From the NCBI GenBank assembly GCA_026692905.1, contig JAPLNL010000038.1:1-64000 (forward strand): a stretch of 64,000 bases of DNA, in the 5' to 3' direction. Origin of the DNA: Planctomycetota bacterium. GTDB taxonomy: Bacteria; Planctomycetota; Planctomycetia; Pirellulales; Pirellulaceae. The position numbers and the translations under genes were made by a program. The notes below the pieces were generated by a model. That model did not search any database, was not told where the DNA came from, and worked only from the letters and a program-made list of their open reading frames with translations. Of the stretch, positions 8,672 through 16,744 are shown in pieces; the first letter of the stretch is position 1, and each line of letters begins with the position of its first letter.

Positions 8672-8808
8672 GTTTGCCTCGTTTGCCTCGTTCCAGGGCT
8701 TCGCCTTGGAACTCCCTGCTTTCGAGGCTCTGCCTCGCGTTAGTCATGGATTCGCGAACTAAGGAGGCAGGAGCCTGCGTTGCATCGCGCACCCTGGCGG
8801 AGCCAGGG
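8672..8808. repeat. Cluster of short hairpins between the MCP and response regulator genes
   Basis: A direct repeat CGTTTGCCT x2 (8671-8688) is followed by four separate stem-loops: 8690-8712 (GTTCCAGGGC / GCCTTGGAAC, one mismatch), 8723-8737 (CGAGGC-TCT-GCCTCG), 8767-8778 (GCAGG-AG-CCTGC) and 8792-8808 (CCCTGGC / GCCAGGG). In the cluster's transcript they would sit just after the MCP stop codon and could trim or attenuate the message. Similar strings of small hairpins are often dispersed intergenic repeats. Confidence 0.6.
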
Positions 8809-8864
8809 GACGAGTTCCAGTCGTATCGCGGCTACCGCCCGCGGCTGAGTTTGAAAAATCCGGC

Positions 8865-10970
8865 TTAGAACTTAAATTCCAAGACGAGCTGCTGGAGTTC
8901 TGCAGCCATTCTGGCGATTTCGATCGCCGCTTGCTGCGTATTGTTCGCCCCCTCAGTCGTGCTCTGTGCAGCGGTCGCAACAGCAGTGATGTTTTCCGAG
9001 ATTTCATTGGAGCCCTTAGAAGCCTCGGAAACATTCCTACCCATTTCGTTTGCAGTAGCGGTCTGTTCCTCAACGGCACAGGCGATCGAAGTTGAGATCT
9101 CATTGATCTGATTGATGACATCGCTGATCTGGCGAATCGCTTCGACCGCCCCTCGGGTGTCGGTCTGGATCGTTTCAATCTTTTGACTGATGTCCTCAGT
9201 AGCCTTCGCGGTCTCTTTTGCCAACTCTTTGACTTCGTTCGCAACCACGGCAAAGCCTTTTCCTGCTTCGCCAGCTCGAGCCGCTTCGATCGTAGCATTG
9301 AGAGCCAAAAGGTTGGTTTGCTCAGCAATCGAAGTGATTACCTTAACAACTTTGCCGATCTCGCAGCTGCTTTCGCCCAGCTTAGCGATGGTTCCATTGG
9401 TCTTGTTCGCGACGTTGACCGCCTGCTGCGAAACCTTGGCAGATTCCGACGCGCTCTTGGCAATCTCCTTGATGGCAGCGTTCAATTCGTCTACGCCGCA
9501 AGCTACGGTTTGAACGTTCTTACTGACCTCTTCCGATGCTGCCGAAACCACATTTGCCTGGACCGAAGTTTCCTCAGCTGTAGCGCTCATCGTGGTGCTA
9601 ACCGAGGACAGCTCTTCCGATGCTCCGGCCAAAGCGGTTGCGTTGTCGGATACCGTTGCGAGTAGGTTCTTCAAGGCTTCGCGAGTGTTGGCCTGGGCTG
9701 TCACATCCGTCGCGTACTTGACCACTTTGAACGGCTTGCCATTGAGATCCAGGATTGGATTGTAGGATGCTTGAATCCATACGATCTTTCCCCCTCTGCC
9801 AACTCTTTTGTATTCGGCTGTTTGGTACTCGCCCCGATTGAGTTTGGCCCAGAACTCTTTGTATTCGGCCGAGTGGCGGAAAGATTCTTCGACAAACATG
9901 CCATGGTGACGCCCCTTGACTTCATCGAGAGAATATCCCATCGTCGACAAGAAGTTCTCATTGGCGGTTTGGATGGTACCGTCCATGCCGAACTCGATCG
10001 TTGCTTGCGACTTACTGATCGCTGCCAACTGGCCTTCGAAATCTGCCCCGCGAACTTTCTCGGCAGTCACGTCGGTCGCGATTTTTACGACCTTGAAGAC
10101 TCGTCCCATCTCGTCCTTGACAGGTGCATAAACGGCCTGGATCCAAACCTCCTTGCCCTCTTTGTTGATTCTTTTGAACACGCCCGACTGGCAATTGCCC
10201 GCGTTGAGTTCATCCCAAAACTGGCTGTAGGAATTGGAATTAGCGAAACTATTCTCCACAAAGGTTCGGTGATGCCTCCCAACGATCTCGTCGAGGCGAT
10301 AGCCAAGTGTCTTTAAAAAGTTGGCGTTCGCCTTGAGGACAGTCCCCTTGGTGTCAAATTCGATGTAAGCGAAGCTCACGTCGATGGCAGCGAGTATGCC
10401 GTTGGCGTTTTGGCGTTCGATTTCAGAGGCGGTAATATCGTATCGCACGCCGATGTATTTCTGAGGTTTTCCGTTGGGGCCCATCACAGGTGCGATTACG
10501 GCATCGACGTAGTACGGTGTGCCATCCTTGGCTCGGTTCTTGATGATGCCGCGAAACGGCTTGCCGCGACCAATCGTTGACCACATTTCTTTGAAGACCT
10601 CTTTCGGCATATCCGGGTGCCTAGTCGTATTATGGGGGAAACCGATCAACTCCTCTCGACGGTACTTGGATATCTCTATGAACTTTTCATTGATCGTCAG
10701 GATATCCCCTTTGAGGTCTGACTCCGAGACAATACTGGTCATGTTCATGATGTCGACACGAACATTGAGCTCATTGATCTGCGAGGCGAGCGCATCCTTT
10801 TCGGCGAGCAGCAAAGCTTTCTCGGCTGCAAGCAATGACATTTCTGTATTGAGCGTATCCACCTGCTCTTTGTAATGAGCAAGCCCTAAGGTGCTCGTCT
10901 TTTTGCTAGCAGGCTTGCTTGCCGTGGTTTTTTTGGCGGAAGGCTTTGTGGTTCGTGTGACGGTGGACAT
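8865..10970 (-). CDS. Soluble methyl-accepting chemotaxis protein with three PAS domains and a basic tail
   Basis: A 701-aa transducer with no membrane segment. Order: a Lys/Ala/Ser/Thr-rich basic N-terminus (about 1-28, e.g. [16 protein letters not shown]), a coiled coil (about 33-75), three PAS domains (about 75-185, 190-307, 310-430), then the MCP signalling domain (about 440-701) with the hairpin tip [23 protein letters not shown] 2 and 3 are close copies of each other (GRHHRTFVE against GRHHGMFVE, each ending KVVKxATDVTA). It has no HAMP domain and no CheR-binding pentapeptide; it ends LEFKF. It therefore senses a cytoplasmic cue, perhaps redox, oxygen or a small ligand. AGAGGA precedes the ATG. 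The basic tail looks like those of histone H1-like bacterial proteins, so nucleoid tethering is a possibility. Confidence 0.9.
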   Translation of the reverse strand: MSTVTRTTKPSAKKTTASKPASKKTSTLGLAHYKEQVDTLNTEMSLLAAEKALLLAEKDALASQINELNVRVDIMNMTSIVSESDLKGDILTINEKFIEISKYRREELIGFPHNTTRHPDMPKEVFKEMWSTIGRGKPFRGIIKNRAKDGTPYYVDAVIAPVMGPNGKPQKYIGVRYDITASEIERQNANGILAAIDVSFAYIEFDTKGTVLKANANFLKTLGYRLDEIVGRHHRTFVENSFANSNSYSQFWDELNAGNCQSGVFKRINKEGKEVWIQAVYAPVKDEMGRVFKVVKIATDVTAEKVRGADFEGQLAAISKSQATIEFGMDGTIQTANENFLSTMGYSLDEVKGRHHGMFVEESFRHSAEYKEFWAKLNRGEYQTAEYKRVGRGGKIVWIQASYNPILDLNGKPFKVVKYATDVTAQANTREALKNLLATVSDNATALAGASEELSSVSTTMSATAEETSVQANVVSAASEEVSKNVQTVACGVDELNAAIKEIAKSASESAKVSQQAVNVANKTNGTIAKLGESSCEIGKVVKVITSIAEQTNLLALNATIEAARAGEAGKGFAVVANEVKELAKETAKATEDISQKIETIQTDTRGAVEAIRQISDVINQINEISTSIACAVEEQTATANEMGRNVSEASKGSNEISENITAVATAAQSTTEGANNTQQAAIEIARMAAELQQLVLEFKF

Positions 10971-11045
10971 AATTTCCTCTGGTTTTTGATTGAATTGAGT
11001 CTGGTTTAATAACTATTGGACAGTTTTCGGGACGGGTTCGGCTGG

Positions 11046-11501
11046 CTAATCGACGTTGGAAGTAACGTCGATCACTCTCTCAGTATCAAGGACAAGAAGT
11101 AAGCGATCTTTCATCTTGTAGGCACCTCGTATGAGCTGGCGTGTTGGTCCACGAAGTGTTTCTGGTGGCGGCTCAAAGTTCTCTTCGTCGCTCTCTTGCA
11201 CGTCGCCAATTTGGTCGACGAGCAAACTAACGGCGCCATCATCGCTTCGGACAACGACATTCATTGGCAATTGGCCTTCAGGACGATCGGGTAGCCCCAA
11301 TCGCCTTCGCAATTCGATGGCTGTGACGATTTGGCCTCGTAGGTTAATGAGCCCACAAACCGAATCCGGAGCCAAGGGGATATCCGTCATCTGCTGGTAC
11401 CGTATTACCTCTTGAACCGATTGGACGTCGATCCCGAACATCTGGTTCTCGAGGTAAAAGGTGCACAACTGACTTGCTGGCGATTGACTTGTCGTGGACA
11501 T
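11046..11501 (-). CDS. cheW: CheW coupling protein
   Basis: CheW links receptors to CheA in the signalling array. The fold is visible from CTFYLENQMFGIDVQSVQEV through VCGLINLRGQIVTAIELRRRLG (the conserved NLRG turn) to DSVSLL-like and VLDTERV elements. The start at 11501 (MSTTSQ) leaves a spacing of 11 bases after cheA and has AGGGA upstream; the longer frame to 11549 would overlap cheA. At 151 aa the length is typical. Confidence 0.92.
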   Translation of the reverse strand: MSTTSQSPASQLCTFYLENQMFGIDVQSVQEVIRYQQMTDIPLAPDSVCGLINLRGQIVTAIELRRRLGLPDRPEGQLPMNVVVRSDDGAVSLLVDQIGDVQESDEENFEPPPETLRGPTRQLIRGAYKMKDRLLLVLDTERVIDVTSNVD

Positions 11502-11512
11502 GATTTCGTTCC

Positions 11513-13744
11513 CTAAACGAGAGATGTAAGTTGGCTTAGTGAAGGGCAATCGATCATTCGAATGACTGCCGGTAAATCCACGAGGTCGGTCACGCGGTCG
11601 TGAATCACGACAGAACCTAAAAGTCCTTCGCGAGCTGACGGGTGATTGAGTTGCAAACTGGTCTCGACGATATCGATGATCTTGTCGATAACGAGTCCAA
11701 AGCTGCGTTCGTTTTCGTTGTAGACGACAACGTTCAACAAGTCATCTTCCGAGGTGTCATTCGATTCCAGCCCCAGGAAGCTTGCGAGCCGAATCAGCGG
11801 TAGAATCTTTCCGCGATACTGGACGACCTCTTGGTGGTCGGCATATTCAATAGCTTCTTTTGAAATCTTCTCCAATCGAGCTACCTGCGAGATCGGAAGT
11901 GCGAGGCGACGGCTGGTACCCGTACCGAGAATGATGAGCGTCTGAGGTTCTCCGTCGGCGTCCTTGGCTCGACCGTTCGGATCCACCAAGGCGCCATCGC
12001 GCATTTTGGAAATGACTTGTGAAGCATAAGCAAGACCGAGAACGTCCAAAATCAATGCGACTTTGCCATCCCCCATAATAGTCGTGCCGGAATACACCGC
12101 GACTCCCTTGAGCTGTTTGCTAAGTGGTTTGACCACAATCTCTTCGGTGTCGTTAATGCGATCCACGACCAGACCGAACTGGCGGTCATCCGCGCGAAGG
12201 ATGACAATGTTGATCACGTCCTGAGGAGTCTCGCTCGCGACATTGGTCTTTAGAACATTGCGAAGATAAACCAGTGGCAGCAATCGGCCTCGCAAACGGT
12301 AGACCGGTGCTCCCTGGATCCATTCGATGCTCTTTGTGGTTTGTTCGCCTTCGAGTCTAACCAATTCCAAGAGGTTGACTTGTGGGATCGCAAATCGATT
12401 GCCCGCACAGGACACGATCAATGCAGGAATAATCGCTAAAGTCAAAGGGATCTTGATCTTAACGGTCGTGCCGTGCCCCGGCCGCGTTTGCAAATCCACC
12501 GAGCCGCCGATCTTTTCGATGTTCGTTTTCACCACATCCATTCCGACACCACGGCCAGACACATTGGAAACCTTTTCCGCCGTAGAAAAACCGGGCAAGA
12601 AAATGAGTTGCGCAATCTCCTGCTCCTGCATTCGAGCGACTTGCTCTTGGCTTATGAGACCTTTTTCAATCGCCTTGGTTTTGATGCGTTCGAGATTGAG
12701 GCCAGCCCCGTCGTCCGATATATCGATAATCACTTGCCCCCCCTCGTGGAAGGCGCGGAGCGTGAGACAACCCTCTACCGGTTTGCCGGTGGAGCGGCGA
12801 ACCTCGGGCTTTTCGATGCCGTGGTCGACAGTGTTTCGAACGAGGTGGGTCAAAGGATCTTTGATGGCTTCGATGATGGTTTTGTCCAGTTCCGTGGCTT
12901 TCCCCTCCATTTCAATACGCACCTCCTTGCCGCAAATGGCGGCCAAGTCACGAACCAGTCGAGGAAACTTGCTCCAGACATTTCCGATCGGTTGCATTCG
13001 GGTTTTCATAACCCCCTCTTGCAACTCGGTCGTAATGAGGTTTAAGCGTTGCGTCGTTCTAAGGAGATCGGTGTTTCCGAGTTCGCCTGTGAATTGCATG
13101 ATTTGATTTCGAGCGAGCACAAGCTCACCGACTCGAGTCATAAGTGTGTCGAGAAGAGACACATCAACTCGAATGGTGCTATCAACTGCCGATACAATCG
13201 CCGCATCGTGAATTACCGAACTGATCGATTCGGTAGGCTTGCGTTGCGCCGCAGAGTCACAGACTCTTTCTGGCACGGTCTCCAAAGTTGCTTCCTCGAT
13301 TGACTCGTCGTCTGGGATTTCAACAATACCAGAGTCGGGACCAGAGTCGGGACCAGAGTCGGGATTGAGCAGCCGCTCAAGTGCAACAATATGTTCGGTC
13401 ACATCTTGTTCGTTCGATGTTTCGAGTGAATCTAGTAGTCCCTTAAGTCGATCGGTTGCTTTTAAGAGAGTGTTGACTACTAGATTGGTTGGTCGCATTT
13501 CGTTGTTGCGAAGCCGATTGAGCACCTCTTCGCCGCGATGAGCAAGGCTCTCTAGAACTTCAAATCCCAAGAAACCGGCAGCACCTTTGATGGAATGCAC
13601 GGCGCGAAAAACCTTGTTGACCAATGCAATATCGATCCCATCCTGCTGAGATTCGAGAGTCAAAAGTTGGCTTTCCACATCGGAAAGGTGTTCTTGCGAC
13701 TCAACGATAAAGTCTTTAATCAGCTCGTCGTCTTCGATTGTCAT
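11513..13744 (-). CDS. cheA: CheA chemotaxis histidine kinase with two CheW-like domains
   Basis: CheA autophosphorylates on its HPt domain and feeds CheY and CheB. Domains: HPt/P1 (1-105) with phospho-His50 (VHSIKGAAGFLG); a linker bearing the repeat DSGPDSGPDSG near 130-140; the P3 dimerisation helices (DTLMTRVGELVLARNQIMQF); the P4 ATPase with N box HLVRNTVDHGIE, G1 ISDDGAGLN and G2 GRGVGMDVV; then two CheW-like domains, about 440-590 and 595-740, where most CheA proteins have one. I see no P2 CheY-binding domain; the linker is too short. The 743-aa length fits the extra domain. It is the first gene of the cluster; about 470 bases separate it from the divergent CarH-like regulator. Confidence 0.94.
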   Translation of the reverse strand: MTIEDDELIKDFIVESQEHLSDVESQLLTLESQQDGIDIALVNKVFRAVHSIKGAAGFLGFEVLESLAHRGEEVLNRLRNNEMRPTNLVVNTLLKATDRLKGLLDSLETSNEQDVTEHIVALERLLNPDSGPDSGPDSGIVEIPDDESIEEATLETVPERVCDSAAQRKPTESISSVIHDAAIVSAVDSTIRVDVSLLDTLMTRVGELVLARNQIMQFTGELGNTDLLRTTQRLNLITTELQEGVMKTRMQPIGNVWSKFPRLVRDLAAICGKEVRIEMEGKATELDKTIIEAIKDPLTHLVRNTVDHGIEKPEVRRSTGKPVEGCLTLRAFHEGGQVIIDISDDGAGLNLERIKTKAIEKGLISQEQVARMQEQEIAQLIFLPGFSTAEKVSNVSGRGVGMDVVKTNIEKIGGSVDLQTRPGHGTTVKIKIPLTLAIIPALIVSCAGNRFAIPQVNLLELVRLEGEQTTKSIEWIQGAPVYRLRGRLLPLVYLRNVLKTNVASETPQDVINIVILRADDRQFGLVVDRINDTEEIVVKPLSKQLKGVAVYSGTTIMGDGKVALILDVLGLAYASQVISKMRDGALVDPNGRAKDADGEPQTLIILGTGTSRRLALPISQVARLEKISKEAIEYADHQEVVQYRGKILPLIRLASFLGLESNDTSEDDLLNVVVYNENERSFGLVIDKIIDIVETSLQLNHPSAREGLLGSVVIHDRVTDLVDLPAVIRMIDCPSLSQLTSLV
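13331..13366. repeat. Tandem GGACCAGAGTC repeat inside cheA
   Basis: A 12-base unit (CCAGAGTCGGGA on the plus strand) occurs about three times in frame, giving Asp-Ser-Gly-Pro repeats in the CheA linker between the phosphotransfer and kinase domains. It looks like slippage expansion of a flexible linker and could vary between strains. Confidence 0.7.
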
Positions 13745-14218
13745 TCAACTCGCCCCACGTTTGGTTATTCGGAGCTTGGTCCGATACGCACGATTCCATT
13801 AAGCAATCCAAACCGCCAAGATTGCCCAATCTATATGCATCGCATAACCTGACTGCACAAATGAAATTGGGAGCAAAAGAATTGCTCGGTGGGTTTGAAT
13901 GGACACGGGTGCGGTCTTGCGTGGAAAATGGTCACTTTGATTTAATCAGCCAAATGCGAAATCGTTCAAACTGATCAGAAGGAAATCCCCCGGCTTCGTA
14001 TCGCCTTTGACGATGCTACATGGCAACTACAGGTTTTCCTTAGTCTATTTGCGGCTTAGCCAAACTAAACCCGCTGTTTGCTACTCGTCAATCCGACCGA
14101 AAATGAAGGCGTGGTTAGTGCGTCGAGTGTCAACCATCGATCGCGACAATTGCCCCGCCCACAATTGCGAATGAAACAGGCAAACGATAGCGGGAAAGCT
14201 TTCAGGTGGAGCTAGTCA
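13745..14218. promoter_or_regulatory. Divergent intergenic region between cheA and the CarH-like gene
   Basis: These 474 bases separate two divergent genes and must hold both promoters. I see no convincing sigma-70 hexamer pair and no obvious palindromic operator of the CarH type. The only clear signal is AGGTGGAG 7 bases before the CarH-like ATG. Its role as a shared control region is inferred from gene orientation. Confidence 0.4.
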
Positions 14219-15061
14219 ATGAACCAAATGATCTCGGTTAAAGATGCGTCAAGTTATCTGGGCGTAAGCGCGTCAACCTTCAAAAGGCTCTGCGAAAGGT
14301 ATGCTATCCCGTTACATAGAACAACCGGGGGACATAGGCGAATCGATCGGGCAGATTTGGATCAAGCGTATCGATTCTTTTGGAATAGCTCGCGAAAAAA
14401 ATGCGTCTCGGTGGATGCCTCCGATCCCGATGGCATACGACAGATCGTCAAGCATTTGCTGGACCGCAATATCGACACGGTCATAGAGACAATTTGGGAA
14501 CGATTGGAAACGGAAGACCAGTTGTCACAGGTACTAGAAAACACACTCATACCAGCTCTATGGAACATCGGTGAACTCTGGCGAACACAAGAAATGGATG
14601 TTTATCAAGAACATATCTGCAGCAACACCGTTTGCACGGTCCTCGATCTTTTGCTGTGTCGATTACCCAAGGTCGAGTCGACGGCGAGCTTAGCGATTGG
14701 CGGAACGTTTGAATCGAACTTGGATTCAATTGCCTCTAAAGTTGCATGCTTGGTACTGCGGTCTATCGGGATGAGCTCCGTCGATCTCGGTTGCAATCTG
14801 CCAGCGACATCCATCGCCAAGGCTGCTTCGGACTTGCAACCCTCGATCGTGTGGATTTGCCATACTCACGTTGAGAACCCTGAAAGCATCGTTGAAAACC
14901 ATCGAATCCTTCGACAATCGCTCGCCAGTTCTGTACGGGTTATTATCGGCGGCGGGGGATTGTCACCTGCATTGAGGAGATCGCTGTATCATTGCACTTA
15001 CTTTGAATCGATGACCATGATGGTGGACGCGTTGAAGGCGGAACCGATCGAAGCCAGTTGA
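14219..15061 (+). CDS. CarH/LitR-like MerR regulator with a degenerate B12-binding domain
   Basis: Residues 4-55 are a MerR/excisionase-type winged helix (VKDASSYLGVSASTFKRLCE, then TTGGHRRID). Residues 70-150 are the helical bundle, and 155-275 the Rossmann-like cobalamin-binding fold (GCNLPATSI, VIIGGGGLS). CarH-type photoreceptors carry W-x9-EH, and here Trp121, Glu131 and His132 match it exactly. Numbering runs ten below Thermus CarH (W131, E141, H142). At the position of the lower axial ligand His177 this protein has Asn167 (ESN in place of ExH), and the light-state ligand His132 is Arg122. It probably does not bind adenosylcobalamin in the usual way; it may be light-independent, as proposed for B12-independent CarA, or bind something else. 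It is divergent from the chemotaxis cluster and may regulate it. Confidence 0.8.
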   Translation: MNQMISVKDASSYLGVSASTFKRLCERYAIPLHRTTGGHRRIDRADLDQAYRFFWNSSRKKCVSVDASDPDGIRQIVKHLLDRNIDTVIETIWERLETEDQLSQVLENTLIPALWNIGELWRTQEMDVYQEHICSNTVCTVLDLLLCRLPKVESTASLAIGGTFESNLDSIASKVACLVLRSIGMSSVDLGCNLPATSIAKAASDLQPSIVWICHTHVENPESIVENHRILRQSLASSVRVIIGGGGLSPALRRSLYHCTYFESMTMMVDALKAEPIEAS

Positions 15062-15083
15062 GCACAACGCGGTGCTCCATTTT

Positions 15084-15153
15084 GTAGCGAAACACCGTCA
15101 AGAGTTTCGGTCGTTGGGGCGACGCAGCCGAAAGTCTTGACGACTTTCGCTAC
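15084..15153. repeat. Family B double-hairpin repeat, copy 2, between convergent genes
   Basis: GTAGCGAAAC starts the element and CTTTCGCTAC ends it, with an internal GTCAAGAGTTTCGG / CCGAAAGTCTTGAC inverted pair. It fills the gap between the CarH-like gene (plus, ends 15061) and the sulfatase gene (minus, ends 15207), the same convergent setting as copy 1. Confidence 0.8.
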
Positions 15154-15206
15154 GCAAAGGCCTTTTGAACGGATTGTCTTTGGGTCGCGAAGCGACGGCA
15201 TTTCCG

Positions 15207-16706
15207 CTAGTTCTGTTTTCCTTCGCTTTTGCGTTTAGGAGCCATTTTTGCTAGATCAACTTCAGTTGGACTGCCACCAAATTGTTGGTAAAAGATTTCC
15301 TGATACGGATTGATGGATGGTCCCTCGACCATTTCGTTGGTCATCATCGGTAGAGCCTCGGACCAAAATTGATCGAAGGCTTGAGAGAGCTCTTGAACTA
15401 CTTTTGGATGGTCTGTAGCAACGTCATTTTTCTCACTTGGGTCATTGGCCAAGTCGAACAATTCCCATCTCGGGGTCGCTGCTCCCTTTTCCGAGACGAG
15501 TTGCCAACGCGAATTTCGGACGCTGCACGATTTATATTTCCACTCGTTTGGATCCGTAAACTTTGGCCAACGGCCAACGTGAGTGATTAGCGTTCGATCA
15601 GCCCATGGTGCAGATGGACTCTCGAGCAATGGCACGAGGCTTCGTCCCTCAACCTGGGGCTTAACCGAATCGGAGACCTTTGCTCCTGCGATTTCAGCCA
15701 ACGTAGGAAAGAAATCGATGTGAGCCGTCAGCGCGGAGCAGTCAGCGGGCTTGATGGAACCAGGCCATCTCCAAAAGGAGTTTGCACGCGTTCCCCCGAT
15801 CCATGGCGTGACTTTGGCACCTCGCATTTCCGCATTAAACACCTTCACGCCCGCCGTCCCCCCGTTGTCGTTCATAAAGATGACGAGCGTGTCTTTGGCT
15901 ATTCCCCATTCATCCAGTTTGGCGAGGATCTTGCCCACGTTTTGGTCGATGTTATGGAGCATTCCGAAAAAGCTTTCGGTCTCTTCCGTCAGGCCCTTGC
16001 CCTCATAACGCGCTTTGTCTTCTGGACGAGCGATATACGGCGCGTGTGGGGTATTGGATGCGATGTACGCGAAGAACGGCTTTTTGGTTTTGTGTTGCGA
16101 GTCGATCCACTTGGTGGCTTGTTCGAAGTAAAGGTCAGCACAGTAGCCTTTTGTTTTTTCGAAATTGCCGTTGTGCAAGATAGCCGGGTCGAAGTACTTG
16201 TTGCCAGGAGCATCTCCGCAAGAGCCCGGGAAGACCTGCCCGATACCTCCGCCGCCATGAATAAAGACTTCGTCGAATCCGCGTCGGTTGGGCTGGTATT
16301 CCGCTTCGTCCCCTAAATGCCATTTGCCAAAGATGCCGGTAGAGTAACCGCTGGTCTGCAGGACTTGTGCGATGGTCGTCGCCGAGAGAGTGAGACGCTC
16401 GCGCTCGAGAATCGTGTGAGTCACACCATTCTTGAACTCATGCCTGCCCGTCATCAATGCGCTTCGTGTTGGCGAGCAAGTTGGGCTGACATGAAAGTCG
16501 GTGAACCGGACCCCTTCGCTACGAAGCTTGTCGAGATTGGGAGTCCTCAGGACAGGGTTGCCGTGAGCGGAGATGTCGCCATAACCTTGGTCGTCCGTGA
16601 AAAGGAAGAGGATGTTGGGGCGTTTCCCGGCGATGCCGTCGGCAAAGGCAATGGTGTTCGAGCTCCAAAGACTGGCAAAGGCAAAAATCAAGACAACGAG
16701 TTTCAT
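15207..16706 (-). CDS. Secreted Cys-type sulfatase (arylsulfatase A-like)
   Basis: This hydrolyses a sulfate ester of an unknown substrate in the periplasm or outside. A signal peptide (MKLVVLIFAFASLWSSN, cleavage near FADG) is followed by NILFLFTDDQGYGD (metal ligands Asp38 and Asp39) and the formylglycine motif CSPTRSALMTGRH, where Cys77 would be oxidised to formylglycine. NDNGG near the middle adds two more metal ligands. The start at 16706 is chosen for the signal peptide; the frame extends upstream to 16832 without one. It lies 38 bases behind an MFS transporter on the same strand, suggesting linked release and uptake of a desulfated product. The 499-aa length is normal. Confidence 0.92.
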   Translation of the reverse strand: MKLVVLIFAFASLWSSNTIAFADGIAGKRPNILFLFTDDQGYGDISAHGNPVLRTPNLDKLRSEGVRFTDFHVSPTCSPTRSALMTGRHEFKNGVTHTILERERLTLSATTIAQVLQTSGYSTGIFGKWHLGDEAEYQPNRRGFDEVFIHGGGGIGQVFPGSCGDAPGNKYFDPAILHNGNFEKTKGYCADLYFEQATKWIDSQHKTKKPFFAYIASNTPHAPYIARPEDKARYEGKGLTEETESFFGMLHNIDQNVGKILAKLDEWGIAKDTLVIFMNDNGGTAGVKVFNAEMRGAKVTPWIGGTRANSFWRWPGSIKPADCSALTAHIDFFPTLAEIAGAKVSDSVKPQVEGRSLVPLLESPSAPWADRTLITHVGRWPKFTDPNEWKYKSCSVRNSRWQLVSEKGAATPRWELFDLANDPSEKNDVATDHPKVVQELSQAFDQFWSEALPMMTNEMVEGPSINPYQEIFYQQFGGSPTEVDLAKMAPKRKSEGKQN

Positions 16707-16744
16707 AGTAGATTTCGAAACAGAAGGTTTTGGGGGTATGCACC

